Of a stretch of 64,000 nt of DNA, positions 35,612-45,559 are shown piece after piece. The position numbers were made by a program, and so were the translations under genes. The DNA lies in contig NZ_JAGGLK010000001.1 in assembly GCF_017874375.1 (NCBI RefSeq), positions 496,001-560,000 of the forward strand. Reading direction: 5' to 3'. A model generated the notes under the pieces. That model saw only the letters and a list, made by a program, of their open reading frames with translations. It made no database searches and was not told the DNA's origin. The stretch is from Methanohalophilus levihalophilus. GTDB taxonomy: Archaea > Halobacteriota > Methanosarcinia > Methanosarcinales > Methanosarcinaceae. Numbering within the stretch: the stretch's first letter is position 1; every line of letters begins with the position of its first letter.

Positions 35612-36595
35612 TTACATTTCCCGTCTCAGAAACAAAGCAACTGCCAGCCCGATTCCACCTATTACCAACAGTGGATTAGCGGTTGGAATATCAGAACTGC
35701 CACTGCTTGTACTGTATCCGAAATAATGACTCAGATCGTAATCCATAACGTAGTGGTTATTAAGATTACCATTCTCGAAATTGCGGTTAACAGCTGGAGT
35801 ACCAACTGCTGTCGCATTGTTCTCATACTGCCCAAATTGGGCAATTCCAATTTCGGTGAGCTCCATTGATTCACCCGGCATGAGTAACGGAATCACACCA
35901 ATAAGTCCAATCATGTCATCGGTGACTGTAACGTTGGTCAAATTGATATTACCGGTGTTGGTTACATTGTAAGTCCATGTTACATCATCCAGACGTGGAA
36001 TCGTGGGCCCTGGTGCTTCATCAGCATCGTCTCCGTTGGTTGATTTCTCAAGATCAAGGGATGCATCGATTGGAATCATAGTACACGTCATATTTTCATC
36101 AGGACTGCTCCACCTGCCCCAGTCAGCAGGGAACTGTTGCTGAACACTGCTTGTATGACCCGGCCAGGTTGCTTCCACATTGATGGCCCAGCAGAAATAC
36201 TCTCCCCCGTTACCCAACAGGGATTGTGAAACCACAATTATATATTGCTCCGAATTTGGTGCCCCAATTACAGCCATCCCTTCAGGCAATGGAGATGCAG
36301 ATGACCATCCGCCGTTGTACTCCTTGTAAACAATACCTTCCGCAGGAGAGCGGCCAAGCATGAAAGTTTGTGAACTATTGTTTATCAAAAGCTGGGTGCC
36401 TGTGGACCAATGGCCGTCAATCCCACTAAGGTTCACATACCACGTCATATTGTCTCCAGCACTGTCCAGCGTAAGATTGATGCCAAATTCCTGCTGAGAA
36501 AAATCACTTTCATTCCAGCTTTCTGCAGCCGCCATACCACTCATAGCTAATAGCAAAGCTATGCAACTGATTAACAGGATTTTATACCCCACCAT
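35612..36595 (-). CDS. secreted surface protein with a C-terminal sorting-type anchor
   Basis: A 327-aa protein with a signal peptide (cleavage near GMAAAES), a beta-rich body with many NxS/T sites, and a DUF11-like repeat (DVTWTYNVTNTGNINLTNVT). Its end has the tripartite layout of archaeosortase substrates: a short motif after a Ser/Gly linker (DIPTANPLL), one hydrophobic helix (VIGGIGLAVALFL), then RRE. It is therefore probably anchored or processed at the surface. I chose the ATG at 36595 because GGAG lies five bases upstream. Confidence 0.8.
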   Translation of the reverse strand: MVGYKILLISCIALLLAMSGMAAAESWNESDFSQQEFGINLTLDSAGDNMTWYVNLSGIDGHWSTGTQLLINNSSQTFMLGRSPAEGIVYKEYNGGWSSASPLPEGMAVIGAPNSEQYIIVVSQSLLGNGGEYFCWAINVEATWPGHTSSVQQQFPADWGRWSSPDENMTCTMIPIDASLDLEKSTNGDDADEAPGPTIPRLDDVTWTYNVTNTGNINLTNVTVTDDMIGLIGVIPLLMPGESMELTEIGIAQFGQYENNATAVGTPAVNRNFENGNLNNHYVMDYDLSHYFGYSTSSGSSDIPTANPLLVIGGIGLAVALFLRREM

Positions 36596-36831
36596 AATCA
36601 CTCCTCATACTAATTTAGTACCACTAATTATGTACAATTTATTATTAGGTGAGGCAGCACTTAAAACTCTGAGAAAACTTGTTACTGACCTGTCGTTATA
36701 AAGATAGTTAATCTTTAACGTATTTCTTTCTCCTGATAGTAATCGGGATAAGCTTAACAAAGTTCACACCGTATACCTAAAATGGGGATGAACTGCAGGA
36801 GACCTGAAAGGAAAACTTTCCGGGGCATTTC

Positions 36832-37551
36832 ATGGAAAAAACAGAGAGGGACAAAACAGTTGGTATTTTCGGCGGCATGGGTTCGGAATCAACAGCACAC
36901 TTTTTCTTCAAGCTGATAAAGAGCACGCCGGTAAAAAAAGATCAGGATCACCTCCACATCATCATAGACAATAATTCCAGTGTACCTGACAGGACGCAGG
37001 CTATCCTCGGAAATGGAGAAAGTCCTGTTGAAGAAGGGAGAAAATCAATTCGTATGCTGGAAGAAGCAGGTGCGGAAATAATCGCTATTCCCTGCAATAC
37101 CATGCACTACTACCATTCTGAACTTCAAAGCGTCACATCTGCTCCAGTAATAAACATGGTTTCGGAGACGGCTTCCCACATTTCCAACATCTATCCAGAA
37201 ATAGAGAAAGTTGGGCTGCTGGCAACCACAGGAACCCTGAAAAGCAAACTCTATCATGAGGCAATCCAGGATACAGAGGTATTGACACCTGATGATGAAA
37301 TGCAGGAAAAAGTAATGAATGCAATTTACGGGGAAAAAGGGATTAAAGCCGGATACACAAAAGGAAATCCTCATGATAAGGTGATGGAGGTGGTCAATGT
37401 GCTTCTCGAAGAAGATGAAGCAGAAGCAATCATCCTCGGATGTACTGAGCTTTCCCTGTTGCCTGTACAAAATGAAATAGATGTTCCGGTGATAGACCCT
37501 CTTCAGGTTCTGGCAGATGTGGTTGTAAAAGAAGCAAAAGCTGATCTTTAA
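36832..37551 (+). CDS. aspartate/glutamate racemase family protein
   Basis: A 239-aa protein. The start GIFGGMGSESTAHFF is typical of the family, and the two catalytic cysteines are in IPCNTMHYY and LGCTELSLL, about 110 residues apart. It interconverts L- and D-amino acids (aspartate or a relative). The substrate cannot be told. The leader contains a small inverted repeat (GAAAG/CTTTC) just before the ATG. Confidence 0.9.
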   Translation: MEKTERDKTVGIFGGMGSESTAHFFFKLIKSTPVKKDQDHLHIIIDNNSSVPDRTQAILGNGESPVEEGRKSIRMLEEAGAEIIAIPCNTMHYYHSELQSVTSAPVINMVSETASHISNIYPEIEKVGLLATTGTLKSKLYHEAIQDTEVLTPDDEMQEKVMNAIYGEKGIKAGYTKGNPHDKVMEVVNVLLEEDEAEAIILGCTELSLLPVQNEIDVPVIDPLQVLADVVVKEAKADL

Positions 37552-37591
37552 ACATACAGGTTACTATCGATAGCAACCTGCTTTCTAAAAA

Positions 37592-38245
37592 TCACTTATT
37601 CTTAAGTTCCTTTGCAATTGCCTCACCCATTTCTTTTGCACTTTGGACAGCATCAGGTTGATCTTCAAACGTGTTAACACCTGCTGACTCAACCGTGGCA
37701 TCTGGTCCATAAAGCATTTTTATGGCGCTCATATCACATTCATCACCGTGTCCACACCTGATGCATGGAACGTTGCCTAATACATTAACTGAACCTATAA
37801 GATTCATACCCTCTTCCATCATGTAATATGCAACTGCATTGATCCCGTTTTCACAAGCTGGTGGTAACATCTCAATCCCTTCCGGGACAGCGCACGTCAT
37901 TATTATTCCACCCGGTTTTCCCCGCATGAAACCATGATTATGACGAAGCGGGTAAAGACGTTCAATGAATGCCTTTGTACGCCCGTCAAGGGAAGAGTAG
38001 GGCGTGAAGCCTGCAACTATTAATGCATCAGCTTGTTTAGCTTTCTCTGCCAGGACATTGCCACCGTCATTAACCACACAAGTATTTGTTTCAACGCATC
38101 CCAAACAGGCGCGACATGGCTCAATGTCGTAGTCTTTTAGCTTAACAAACTCAGTTTCCAAACCGGTAGCATCCAACGCAACTTTTAGTGCCCTGTCAGT
38201 ATTGCTATCAGATCTTGGAGAACCGGATACTCCTAATACTTTCAT
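37592..38245 (-). CDS. iron-sulfur flavoprotein / NADPH-dependent FMN reductase family
   Basis: A 217-aa protein. The N-terminal flavodoxin-like fold has the phosphate loop GVSGSPRSDSNTD. A compact cysteine motif CRACLGCVETNTC follows (residues 44-56) and binds a [4Fe-4S] cluster in the methanogen iron-sulfur flavoproteins. A second cysteine cluster lies at PCIRCGHGDEC. Such proteins act in oxygen and peroxide detoxification and electron transfer from ferredoxin. GGTGGGG precedes the ATG. The MTH865-like gene lies 31 bases upstream on the same strand. Confidence 0.92.
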   Translation of the reverse strand: MKVLGVSGSPRSDSNTDRALKVALDATGLETEFVKLKDYDIEPCRACLGCVETNTCVVNDGGNVLAEKAKQADALIVAGFTPYSSLDGRTKAFIERLYPLRHNHGFMRGKPGGIIMTCAVPEGIEMLPPACENGINAVAYYMMEEGMNLIGSVNVLGNVPCIRCGHGDECDMSAIKMLYGPDATVESAGVNTFEDQPDAVQSAKEMGEAIAKELKNK

Positions 38246-38276
38246 ATGACCCCACCAAAAATTAAAAAATCAGGGA

Positions 38277-38516
38277 TTAGAGCCCTGCTCTTTTAACAAT
38301 GACGTCTGCAACCTGTTTTGCACTTTCAAACGGAAAATCTTCGGCTGTAAGAAGTTTTCCTGCTTCTCCGGCGGTTACTTCAACATCCCCTGCCTTGCAT
38401 GTAGTATCTGCTCCTGCAGGAAATGCTGCAAGAAGGGCATCGGGAGTTTCAATCGGGAAAGTTGCGTTTGCAAGCCCACCGACAATCTGGGAATGGATTT
38501 CATCTCTTACACTCAT
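38277..38516 (-). CDS. MTH865-family protein
   Basis: A 79-aa acidic protein matching the MTH865 family: MSVRDEIHSQIVGGL, TPDALLAAFPAGADTTCKAG and a late EDFPFESAKQVADVIV. The fold is helical (EF-hand-like) and the function unknown. AAGGAG lies eight bases before the ATG. It precedes the iron-sulfur flavoprotein gene and is probably in the same transcript. Confidence 0.88.
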   Translation of the reverse strand: MSVRDEIHSQIVGGLANATFPIETPDALLAAFPAGADTTCKAGDVEVTAGEAGKLLTAEDFPFESAKQVADVIVKRAGL

Positions 38517-38704
38517 GTTTTTATCTCCTTAGATTCCAATCTGTGATTTTGATTTCCCCGGAGAATTAAACCACGATACAAGATTTACTGCTAACGATAT
38601 ATACTTGAGCGGCACTGGAATACACTAACTACATTTGAGTAACTGTAATGACCTTTAAAGTCTTGTCAGAAACTCTTATAAATTAGATAAATGCATTTCA
38701 TATT

Positions 38705-39454
38705 ATGGACGATAGCAAGGATTCAGAAATAAATGATATTCAGGAAAAACTCAATGAGATTCACCGGGATATTCGTACATTTATTGAGGATTCCAACAGA
38801 CAACATCTGGAATCTATTCTGGCCTTTGTAAGAAGTGATTATTCCAATGTTCTTGAAAATCATTTGAAAAAGGACATTGAAACAGGGCTCGCAAAAAATA
38901 TGGTGAAAAAGTGTGACAGGCTTGAAGAATGCAGGGCAAACTTTACGGCTACTTTGAATCAAAGCGCATCTCTCATAAAAAAGTCCAGTGTTGATGAAAA
39001 ATTAATTGATACAAAACGCTCCGATTTCAAAGATTTGCGGGCTACAATGCCTTACAAGAAGTGTGACATCTGTTTTGCAGAAGCCTCAGATCTATTTGAA
39101 AAACAGGTCATTCTTATGAAATCGTTGAAAATATACGAAACAAAAACGGATCAAAAGCAAGCCATCTCTCTTATTCCCTCACAATCGGCCATTGAAGATG
39201 TGCTTGAGCCCTGCTGTCACACGAAACGATTTGAAATCCTAAAGGCAGTTTCCTGTCAATCGATGAGTTTTTCCTCGCTTTCACAGCTTACGGGACTTCG
39301 TGGAGGAAACCTTTTATTTCATCTCCAAAAGCTCACCGATAGCGGGATGATTATTCAAAAACATGAGCGTGGAGATTACATTATTACAGGAAAGGGCTTC
39401 AGGGTAATGGAAGGAATCAACGATATATATTGCTCTCTTTTCAATGAACATTGA
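38705..39454 (+). CDS. winged-helix regulator with a Cys-containing sensory half
   Basis: A 249-aa protein. The N-terminal coiled-coil region (residues 1-40) is followed by a helical domain with five cysteines (KKCDRLEEC, YKKCDICF, EPCCHTKRF), and a C-terminal ArsR-like winged helix (about 165-245, SLSQLTGLRGGNLLFHLQKL). The cysteines suggest metal or redox sensing (inference). A TATA box (TTATAAATT) lies about 35 bases upstream, so the transcript has almost no leader. It is divergent from the MTH865 gene and its flavoprotein, which are possible targets. Confidence 0.82.
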   Translation: MDDSKDSEINDIQEKLNEIHRDIRTFIEDSNRQHLESILAFVRSDYSNVLENHLKKDIETGLAKNMVKKCDRLEECRANFTATLNQSASLIKKSSVDEKLIDTKRSDFKDLRATMPYKKCDICFAEASDLFEKQVILMKSLKIYETKTDQKQAISLIPSQSAIEDVLEPCCHTKRFEILKAVSCQSMSFSSLSQLTGLRGGNLLFHLQKLTDSGMIIQKHERGDYIITGKGFRVMEGINDIYCSLFNEH

Positions 39455-39495
39455 ATCCTTAAGCTGAAAATAAGAATGGATGAATATAAGCACTA

Positions 39496-40806
39496 TCAGA
39501 CCATTTCTCCGTTAACCGGAATAGTAAAAGAAAAAGTACTTCCTTTGCCTACTTCACTTTCTACCTGAACGGTGCCGCCATGCATATCAACATACTCTTT
39601 TACAAGGGCAAGTCCCAGGCCGGTTCCGCAAACTTCAGGATTTCTGGATGATCTTACCTGCCTGAATGGATCAAAGATAGTCCGTTGCTCGTCAACAGGA
39701 ATACCAACGCCGTTATCAGAAATTGAAAAGTTCATTACTCCGTCATTCTGATCAACCTTGATATTGACATCCCCGCCTTCGGAGGTAAACTTGATTGCAT
39801 TACTGAGCAGATTGTAGAGAATCTCTTTTAGTTTCGTGGGATCAGCATACAATTCATCATTTTCTGATGAAATTTCCTCAGTAACATTAATAGATTTTTT
39901 GTCTGCCAGTGGCTGCACCAGCATTTTCGAGCTTGCAATTGTGGGTTTCAGGTTTATCATTTTAGGCTCAAAGGACATCTTTCCGGATTCTACTTTTGAA
40001 AGATCAAGAATGCCGTTAATGAGATCCAGAAGATGTTCACCACTTTTCAGGATATTGAACGTGTACTTGTCCTGTTTCTCATTTAACTCACCAAATTTTC
40101 CGTCACCCAAAATCTGTGCAAATCCGATTATTGAATTTAGAGGTGTACGGAGTTCATGGCTCATGTTTGCCAGAAAACACGATTTTATCCTGTTTAATTC
40201 TTCAGCCTCAGCTTTTTCAGAAATAGCTCTTTGAATCTCCTTGCGTTCGCTGATATCCCTGACAATTGAAATCGTATGGGAAACGCCATCATAAGTAAAG
40301 CTTCTGTTACTTATTTCCACAGGAATCGTTGTACCGTCTTCCCTCGTTCCATGAGTCTCAAAAATTGCACTGGATTCGGTTTTTAAGGAACCAAAAGGCT
40401 CAGAGTCATACAAATCAAATATAGACCTATTCAATAGTTTATTCTTTGTATAACCCATTTCGTTTATGGCTGTCTTGTTGGCATCCATAATAGTACCATC
40501 ATTTCTAAGAACAAACAGGGAATCGTTTGAGTTATCAAAAATATCCTGGAATTTAGTGTTGGCTTCTTCCAGATGAGTAGATTCGGTTCTGATTCCCTCA
40601 TAAAGCCGCATAGAAAACACTGAAAGACTTCCCACAAGGAAAAGAGAAGTTATCAAAAGATGGGATAATTCATAGTTCCCGTAGAGAGTTAAATCCATTA
40701 TGTGCTCATGGAATAAATCGAAAGTTACCGTGGAAATACTTACAGCAACAGTTAAAATCGCAATAATGACCAGATCACGATATGCATTTTTTGAATAAGT
40801 ATCCAC
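39496..40806 (-). CDS. PAS sensor histidine kinase with two membrane helices
   Basis: A 436-aa protein. Two N-terminal helices (about 12-30 and 42-62) are followed by a PAS domain (80-195, ending with VRDISERKE), HisKA (NMSHELRTP) and HATPase (NLLSNAIKFTS, DNGVGIP, GTGLGLA). The start is GTG at 40806 with GGAAGTGA upstream. No response regulator is adjacent. It could signal to a soluble regulator encoded elsewhere, as with other methanogen kinases. Confidence 0.93.
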   Translation of the reverse strand: MDTYSKNAYRDLVIIAILTVAVSISTVTFDLFHEHIMDLTLYGNYELSHLLITSLFLVGSLSVFSMRLYEGIRTESTHLEEANTKFQDIFDNSNDSLFVLRNDGTIMDANKTAINEMGYTKNKLLNRSIFDLYDSEPFGSLKTESSAIFETHGTREDGTTIPVEISNRSFTYDGVSHTISIVRDISERKEIQRAISEKAEAEELNRIKSCFLANMSHELRTPLNSIIGFAQILGDGKFGELNEKQDKYTFNILKSGEHLLDLINGILDLSKVESGKMSFEPKMINLKPTIASSKMLVQPLADKKSINVTEEISSENDELYADPTKLKEILYNLLSNAIKFTSEGGDVNIKVDQNDGVMNFSISDNGVGIPVDEQRTIFDPFRQVRSSRNPEVCGTGLGLALVKEYVDMHGGTVQVESEVGKGSTFSFTIPVNGEMV

Positions 40807-40868
40807 AGGCGTTCACTTCCACGATAATATAAGATCATGTGATCTGCTCAATAAAATAAAATTAGTAT

Positions 40869-40882
40869 ACTTATATATAAGT
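40869..40882. promoter_or_regulatory. palindromic TATA region of the 40806 kinase gene
   Basis: ACTTATATATAAGT is a perfect 14-base palindrome about 65 bases before the GTG, next to AGTATAC. It resembles the palindrome at 35130-35141, which precedes another kinase gene. Confidence 0.35.
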
Positions 40883-41020
40883 GTGTGGTCTAAAAATCTC
40901 ATATTCTTTTTTTTGTTGTAGATCAAAAATCTGATTAAATTCATTGATACATTTAGTTTTGCAACTGTTTATCCAATTCAATGATTAATAACCACAAAAA
41001 ATGATCGAAAATGAAAGGTA

Positions 41021-42466
41021 TCAGTGTCTCCAAAAAGCAGGAGTAAGGAGAACAATGACAGTAAATACCTCAAGTCTTCCTATCCACATATTCGCTATCA
41101 GGATTAATTTTCCAAGATCAGGAATTGCATCGAAGTTAGCCATAGGACCCACAAGACCAAGACCCGGACCAACGTTTCCAAGGGTTGCGATAGACGCGCT
41201 CAAAGTTGTAACAAAATCCATTCCCATCAGGGAAAGAAGGGATGAGCTGACAACGAAAATCATGAAGTAAATAACCATAAAAGACACGATTGACTGAATT
41301 ACTTCGTCGGGAACAACTTTTTCGTTAAAGCGGATGGGTTTGATGGCCTTTGGATGAATTACCTTGAAAAGCACATTTCCTGCATATTTCACCAGAAGCA
41401 GGAAACGAACCACTTTTATGCCGCCGGAAGTAGAACCTGCACATCCTCCTATAAACATCAGCAAAAAGAGAATGAAACGGGAAGAATCTGGCCACAGGTT
41501 GAAATCCGCTGTTGCATAGCCCGTAGTTGTCAGGATAGAAATAACCTGAAAACTACTGTACCTGAAAGCATCAGTTATGGAATAGACTTCAGTCCTGAAA
41601 AGCATGAAAGCAAGGACAAGAGTTGCAACAGCAATTATTAAAAAGTAAAACTGGAATTCCTGATCTTTTACCAGACTTGTTTTATCAGCAAATATTGTTT
41701 TGTAATGGAGGGCAAAGTTAGCTCCGCCAAGAAACATGAAAACAAGGAAAATAGCTTCAACTGTCGGATTCCCAAAAGCTGCGATGCTATCAGAATAGGT
41801 GGAAAATCCTGAGCATGAAATAGAAGTGAATGTGTGGGTAACTGCATCATAAAAAGTCAGACCGGCGATACTCAATGCAGCAATTTCAATTAATGATAGA
41901 ACTATATAAACAAGCCAGAGGATTTTTGCAGTTTCCCTGATTCTGGGACGCAATTGCTCTTCTTGAAGGCCGGGAACCTCAGCACGGAACATTTGACGTC
42001 CTGCAATACCAAGTTTTGGCAGGATAGCAATGAACAACATAATTATTCCCATACCACCGAGCCATTGGGTCATAGCTCTCCAGAATAGCAGGCTTCGACT
42101 ATGGCTTTCAATATCCGCAAGCGCAGTAGCCCCTGTGGCAGTTACACCGGACATGGCTTCAAAAAGAGCATTTATTGGCGGAACGCCTTCAATGATGTAA
42201 GGCAAAGAACAAAATATTGCAGCTACAAGCCAACCTGAAGCTACTATAAAAAAACCTTCTCTCATATTCCATTCTTCATCTTCCCTTGTGAGGAAAAGAG
42301 TAAAAATCGCTGCAACAAAGACCGTAACAGTTAGAGGTATACCAAAAGTAAAAAGAGATTCACCGTAGTAAACAGATACAAGCAACGGGATGAACATAAA
42401 ACCGGAAATTAACCAGAGAATTGATCCCACTACGCCTACAACTACACCAAATCTCAAACTGATCAC
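41021..42466 (-). CDS. trkH: Trk-type potassium uptake protein TrkH
   Basis: A 481-aa polytopic membrane protein of the Trk/Ktr/HKT superfamily with the four pore loops: [34 protein letters not shown] and [11 protein letters not shown]. It takes up K+ driven by the ion gradient, important in a halotolerant methanogen. The gating subunit TrkA is not in the window. Its 5' end lies next to a rubredoxin-like fragment and the rsgA gene on the opposite strand. Confidence 0.95.
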   Translation of the reverse strand: MISLRFGVVVGVVGSILWLISGFMFIPLLVSVYYGESLFTFGIPLTVTVFVAAIFTLFLTREDEEWNMREGFFIVASGWLVAAIFCSLPYIIEGVPPINALFEAMSGVTATGATALADIESHSRSLLFWRAMTQWLGGMGIIMLFIAILPKLGIAGRQMFRAEVPGLQEEQLRPRIRETAKILWLVYIVLSLIEIAALSIAGLTFYDAVTHTFTSISCSGFSTYSDSIAAFGNPTVEAIFLVFMFLGGANFALHYKTIFADKTSLVKDQEFQFYFLIIAVATLVLAFMLFRTEVYSITDAFRYSSFQVISILTTTGYATADFNLWPDSSRFILFLLMFIGGCAGSTSGGIKVVRFLLLVKYAGNVLFKVIHPKAIKPIRFNEKVVPDEVIQSIVSFMVIYFMIFVVSSSLLSLMGMDFVTTLSASIATLGNVGPGLGLVGPMANFDAIPDLGKLILIANMWIGRLEVFTVIVLLTPAFWRH

Positions 42467-42513
42467 ATCACATGTTGCATTTGAAGTTCTTCTATAACAG
42501 GTATACTCAGCAC

Positions 42514-42627
42514 TTATATTTTCCTGCTAATTACAATTAAGTTATCGGCAGAAAATGAATCAAAATCCACTTCTTCATCGTAAACCCAATTGCAAACCGA
42601 GCACCTGTATTTCCCTATGTAAAACAC
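42514..42627 (-). pseudogene. rubredoxin-like fragment (single knuckle)
   Basis: A 37-codon frame starting at GTG (42627) encodes KYRCSVCNWVYDEEVDFD, the first metal knuckle and loop of a rubredoxin, but stops without the second CPxC knuckle. Either it is a rubredoxin remnant or a very small one-knuckle protein. The rest of the 42467-42768 stretch is A+T-rich with no other gene seen. Confidence 0.4.
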
Positions 42628-42768
42628 CTTTCTGATTACCAAAATAAATTTGAAATAACCTCTACAACAGAATAAATTTTGTTGGTAATACTTGATAAAG
42701 TGTTCTTAAAGGAAGAATACAGAAGCAAGCAAAAGACATATTCATGTTGTTAGCGCTACATTATTCCA

Positions 42769-43863
42769 ATGAATGAGAAGAGAGATTGCGGAACTTTTAA
42801 AGAAACAGAAATAACTTCGATTCCGGGGTGGAATACAGAGCTTGAAGAAGCTTTTGCAGTTTATAAGGGACCCTATGTTGCAGGAAGAGTGGCAGCCCAA
42901 CACAAGACCGTATTTGACATAATCATTCAAAATGCAATGATACAGGCAGCAGTTTCAGGAGCAATGCGACGTATTGGAAAACAGCCTGTTGTAGGGGATT
43001 ATATCGTATTATTGGATCAAGCTGAAATAAACACCTATACAATTGTGGATATCCTGCCACGAAAAACATGTCTTGCCCGTGGATCAACCGGGGAAAGCAG
43101 CGAAGAGCAGGTAATAGCTGCCAATATTGATACAATCTTTATTGTCACAGCTGCAGGAAAAGATCTCAATTTAAGGCGGCTTGAAAGATATCTTACCATT
43201 GTTTATGCATCGGGAGCAAGACCTGTTATTCTTCTGAATAAAATAGATCTTACTGAAGATGAGAATAATTTAGCAAGAGAAATAAAGGAAATTGCAGACG
43301 AAGTACCTGTTATTCCAATTAGCGCCCTCACAAAAAGAGGCCTTGAAGGTCTGGAACCTTATATCAGCAATGATAAAACAGTAGCCCTTATAGGTTCATC
43401 TGGAGTTGGAAAATCAACTCTAATTAACGCTTTTTGTGGTGAAACCATTCAGAAAACCCTTGAAGTGAGGAAAGATGATGACAAGGGGAAACATACCACT
43501 ACGGTAAGACAATTATTCATCCTTCCAAATGGAGGGATTTTCATTGATAACCCCGGAATCCGGGAAATCCAGCTGGGTGATAGTTCCGAAGGCCTTGACA
43601 AAACTTTCTCGGATATTGCCGAAATTGCAAAAAATTGCAGGTTTAAAGACTGTACTCATAATGATGAACCAAAATGTGCTGTCAGGAAAGCAGTAGAGAA
43701 AGGAGTAATTTCGCAGGATAGATTGGATAGTTATCATAAGCTAGTCAGTGAACTTGCTTTTCAGTCAGAAAAAGCTGAACTTGGACTGAAAAGGCTGGAA
43801 AAGAAAAAGTATAAAGGTATAGCTCAAACCGCAAGAAAATACCGGGAATATACGGGGAAATAA
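42769..43863 (+). CDS. rsgA: ribosome biogenesis GTPase RsgA family
   Basis: A 364-aa circularly permuted GTPase. G4 (ILLNKIDLT) and G5 (ISALT) come before G1 ([12 protein letters not shown]) and G3 (DNPGIRE). An N-terminal OB fold includes PVVGDYIVL, and the C-terminal zinc motif is [20 protein letters not shown]. In bacteria it assists late small-subunit maturation. It is less usual in archaea but recurs in Methanosarcinales. It appears transcribed alone. Confidence 0.93.
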   Translation: MNEKRDCGTFKETEITSIPGWNTELEEAFAVYKGPYVAGRVAAQHKTVFDIIIQNAMIQAAVSGAMRRIGKQPVVGDYIVLLDQAEINTYTIVDILPRKTCLARGSTGESSEEQVIAANIDTIFIVTAAGKDLNLRRLERYLTIVYASGARPVILLNKIDLTEDENNLAREIKEIADEVPVIPISALTKRGLEGLEPYISNDKTVALIGSSGVGKSTLINAFCGETIQKTLEVRKDDDKGKHTTTVRQLFILPNGGIFIDNPGIREIQLGDSSEGLDKTFSDIAEIAKNCRFKDCTHNDEPKCAVRKAVEKGVISQDRLDSYHKLVSELAFQSEKAELGLKRLEKKKYKGIAQTARKYREYTGK

Positions 43864-43964
43864 GTTGCAATACTTGCAAAACCCGTATCTGAGCATCAAA
43901 TAGAATTAATAAAAAAATGAGAAAGTATATTAATCACCTATTTTATTGAGTTATAGGGATCTTT

Positions 43965-45497
43965 GTGGACAATATTGGTCATGATAAAGATGGGAACTCG
44001 GCCCAAAGAGCAACAGTAAACAATGAGTTACTTTTAAGAAAAACTGCTCTTGAAAATTCTATAAGTCCAATTGTATTCCTTGATCCTGACTGGAATTTAA
44101 CTTATGCAAATAATGCTTTTCTCGAATTATGGGAATTTAATACAGAAAACGAAGTTTTGGGCAAACCCGTAACTGAATTCTAGCATGATGCGAATGAGCT
44201 ATTACATATTCAGGAAACGCTCTTGTCAATTGGTCTTTGGGCAGGAGATATTGCCTGCAGAAAAAAAAGTGGCAAAGCATTCATGATAACCCTGTCCGCA
44301 AATCTTGTTCGGGAAGACAATGGTGATCCTCTTGCAATTGTAGTTTCTTATACAGAACCACACGGCAATGATACCAAAAAGGTGGATCGGAAACTGGAAA
44401 AACTACATCAGGATTTGCTGGATTCCCTCCCACATACTGTTTTTGAAGCAAATCTGCTTGGTAAAATAACCTTTGCCAATTCTGCTGCCTACAAAATGTT
44501 TGGCTATACACCGGAAGATGTCAAAAAGGGGCTAACTATTTTTGACACTCTGGTCCCGGAAGACCATCACAGAACAAGAGAAAATATTCTTAAATTTGTC
44601 AAAGGCGAAAAAGTCCTGAACATGGAATATACAGCAAAGACAAAGACGGGTGAGACATTTCCAATGCTAATAAATATTACCTTGCTTTACCGACGAAGAA
44701 TTCCAGTCGGGATGCGAGGTACGATTGCTGATATCTCTGCCTTCAAAGAGGCCGAAAAAGAAATTATTCAGGCCAAGCTCGAAGCCGAAGCCGCTAATCG
44801 CTCAAAAAGTGAATTTCTGGCTAATATGAGCCATGAACTCCGCACACCTCTAAATTCAATAATCGGTTTTTCTGAGATTCTTCTTTTGAACAAGTTTAAC
44901 TCCCTTACTGATAAGGAATTAAAATTTACGCACAACATTGCAACCAGCGGAAAACACCTTCTTGAAATAATAAATGACATTCTTGATCTTTCAAAAGTAG
45001 AAGCCGGAAAGATGGAGTTTCTGCCAGAAGATATGGACATTCTGGATACGTTTGAAGAAATCGAAAGACTTATGCTCCCACTTTGCATAAAAAAGAATCT
45101 GGATTTGGCTTTCAATGTCGAATTTGAAGATCCAATAATAAATGCTGACAGGCTCAAATTAAAGCAGATTCTCTACAATCTGATTAGCAATTCTATTAAG
45201 TTCACACCTGAATACGGGCGTATTACCACAACTGCAAAAAAAATAGGAGATAGTTTAGAAATCGCGGTTAATGACACCGGAATCGGAATTTCTCCTGAAG
45301 CACAGGAAAAGCTCTTTTTGCCATTTGTACAAATCGATTCATCTATTAACCGTAACTATGAAGGTACGGGTCTTGGGCTAACGCTTGTTAAGCATTTTGT
45401 GGAAATGCATGGCGGAAGACTTAATGTTGAAAGCAGTGAAGGTGTTGGAACCATTTTTACTATAACATTTCCGGATCAGATGATAGACAGCCAGTAA
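43965..45497 (+). CDS. PAS-PAS histidine kinase containing an in-frame TAG
   Basis: A soluble kinase of 510 residues when read through TAG at 44181-44183 (codon 73). Codons 1-72 begin a PAS domain (SPIVFLDPDWNLTYANNAFL) and end GKPVTEF. After the TAG the frame continues HDANELLHIQETLLSIGLW, the rest of the same PAS domain, then a second PAS (about 155-275), HisKA (NMSHELRTP) and HATPase (NDTGIGI, GTGLGLT). PAS proteins often have Trp right after this GKPVTEF-type motif, so TAG may replace TGG. I read it as suppressed UAG (pyrrolysine). A nonsense mutation is the alternative. The start is GTG at 43965. Confidence 0.8.
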
Positions 45498-45559
45498 GCA
45501 TTCGTTTTTTCGACAGAACAAAGACTCTCCATCTAGCTGCCTATATCCAGCCGGATGTT

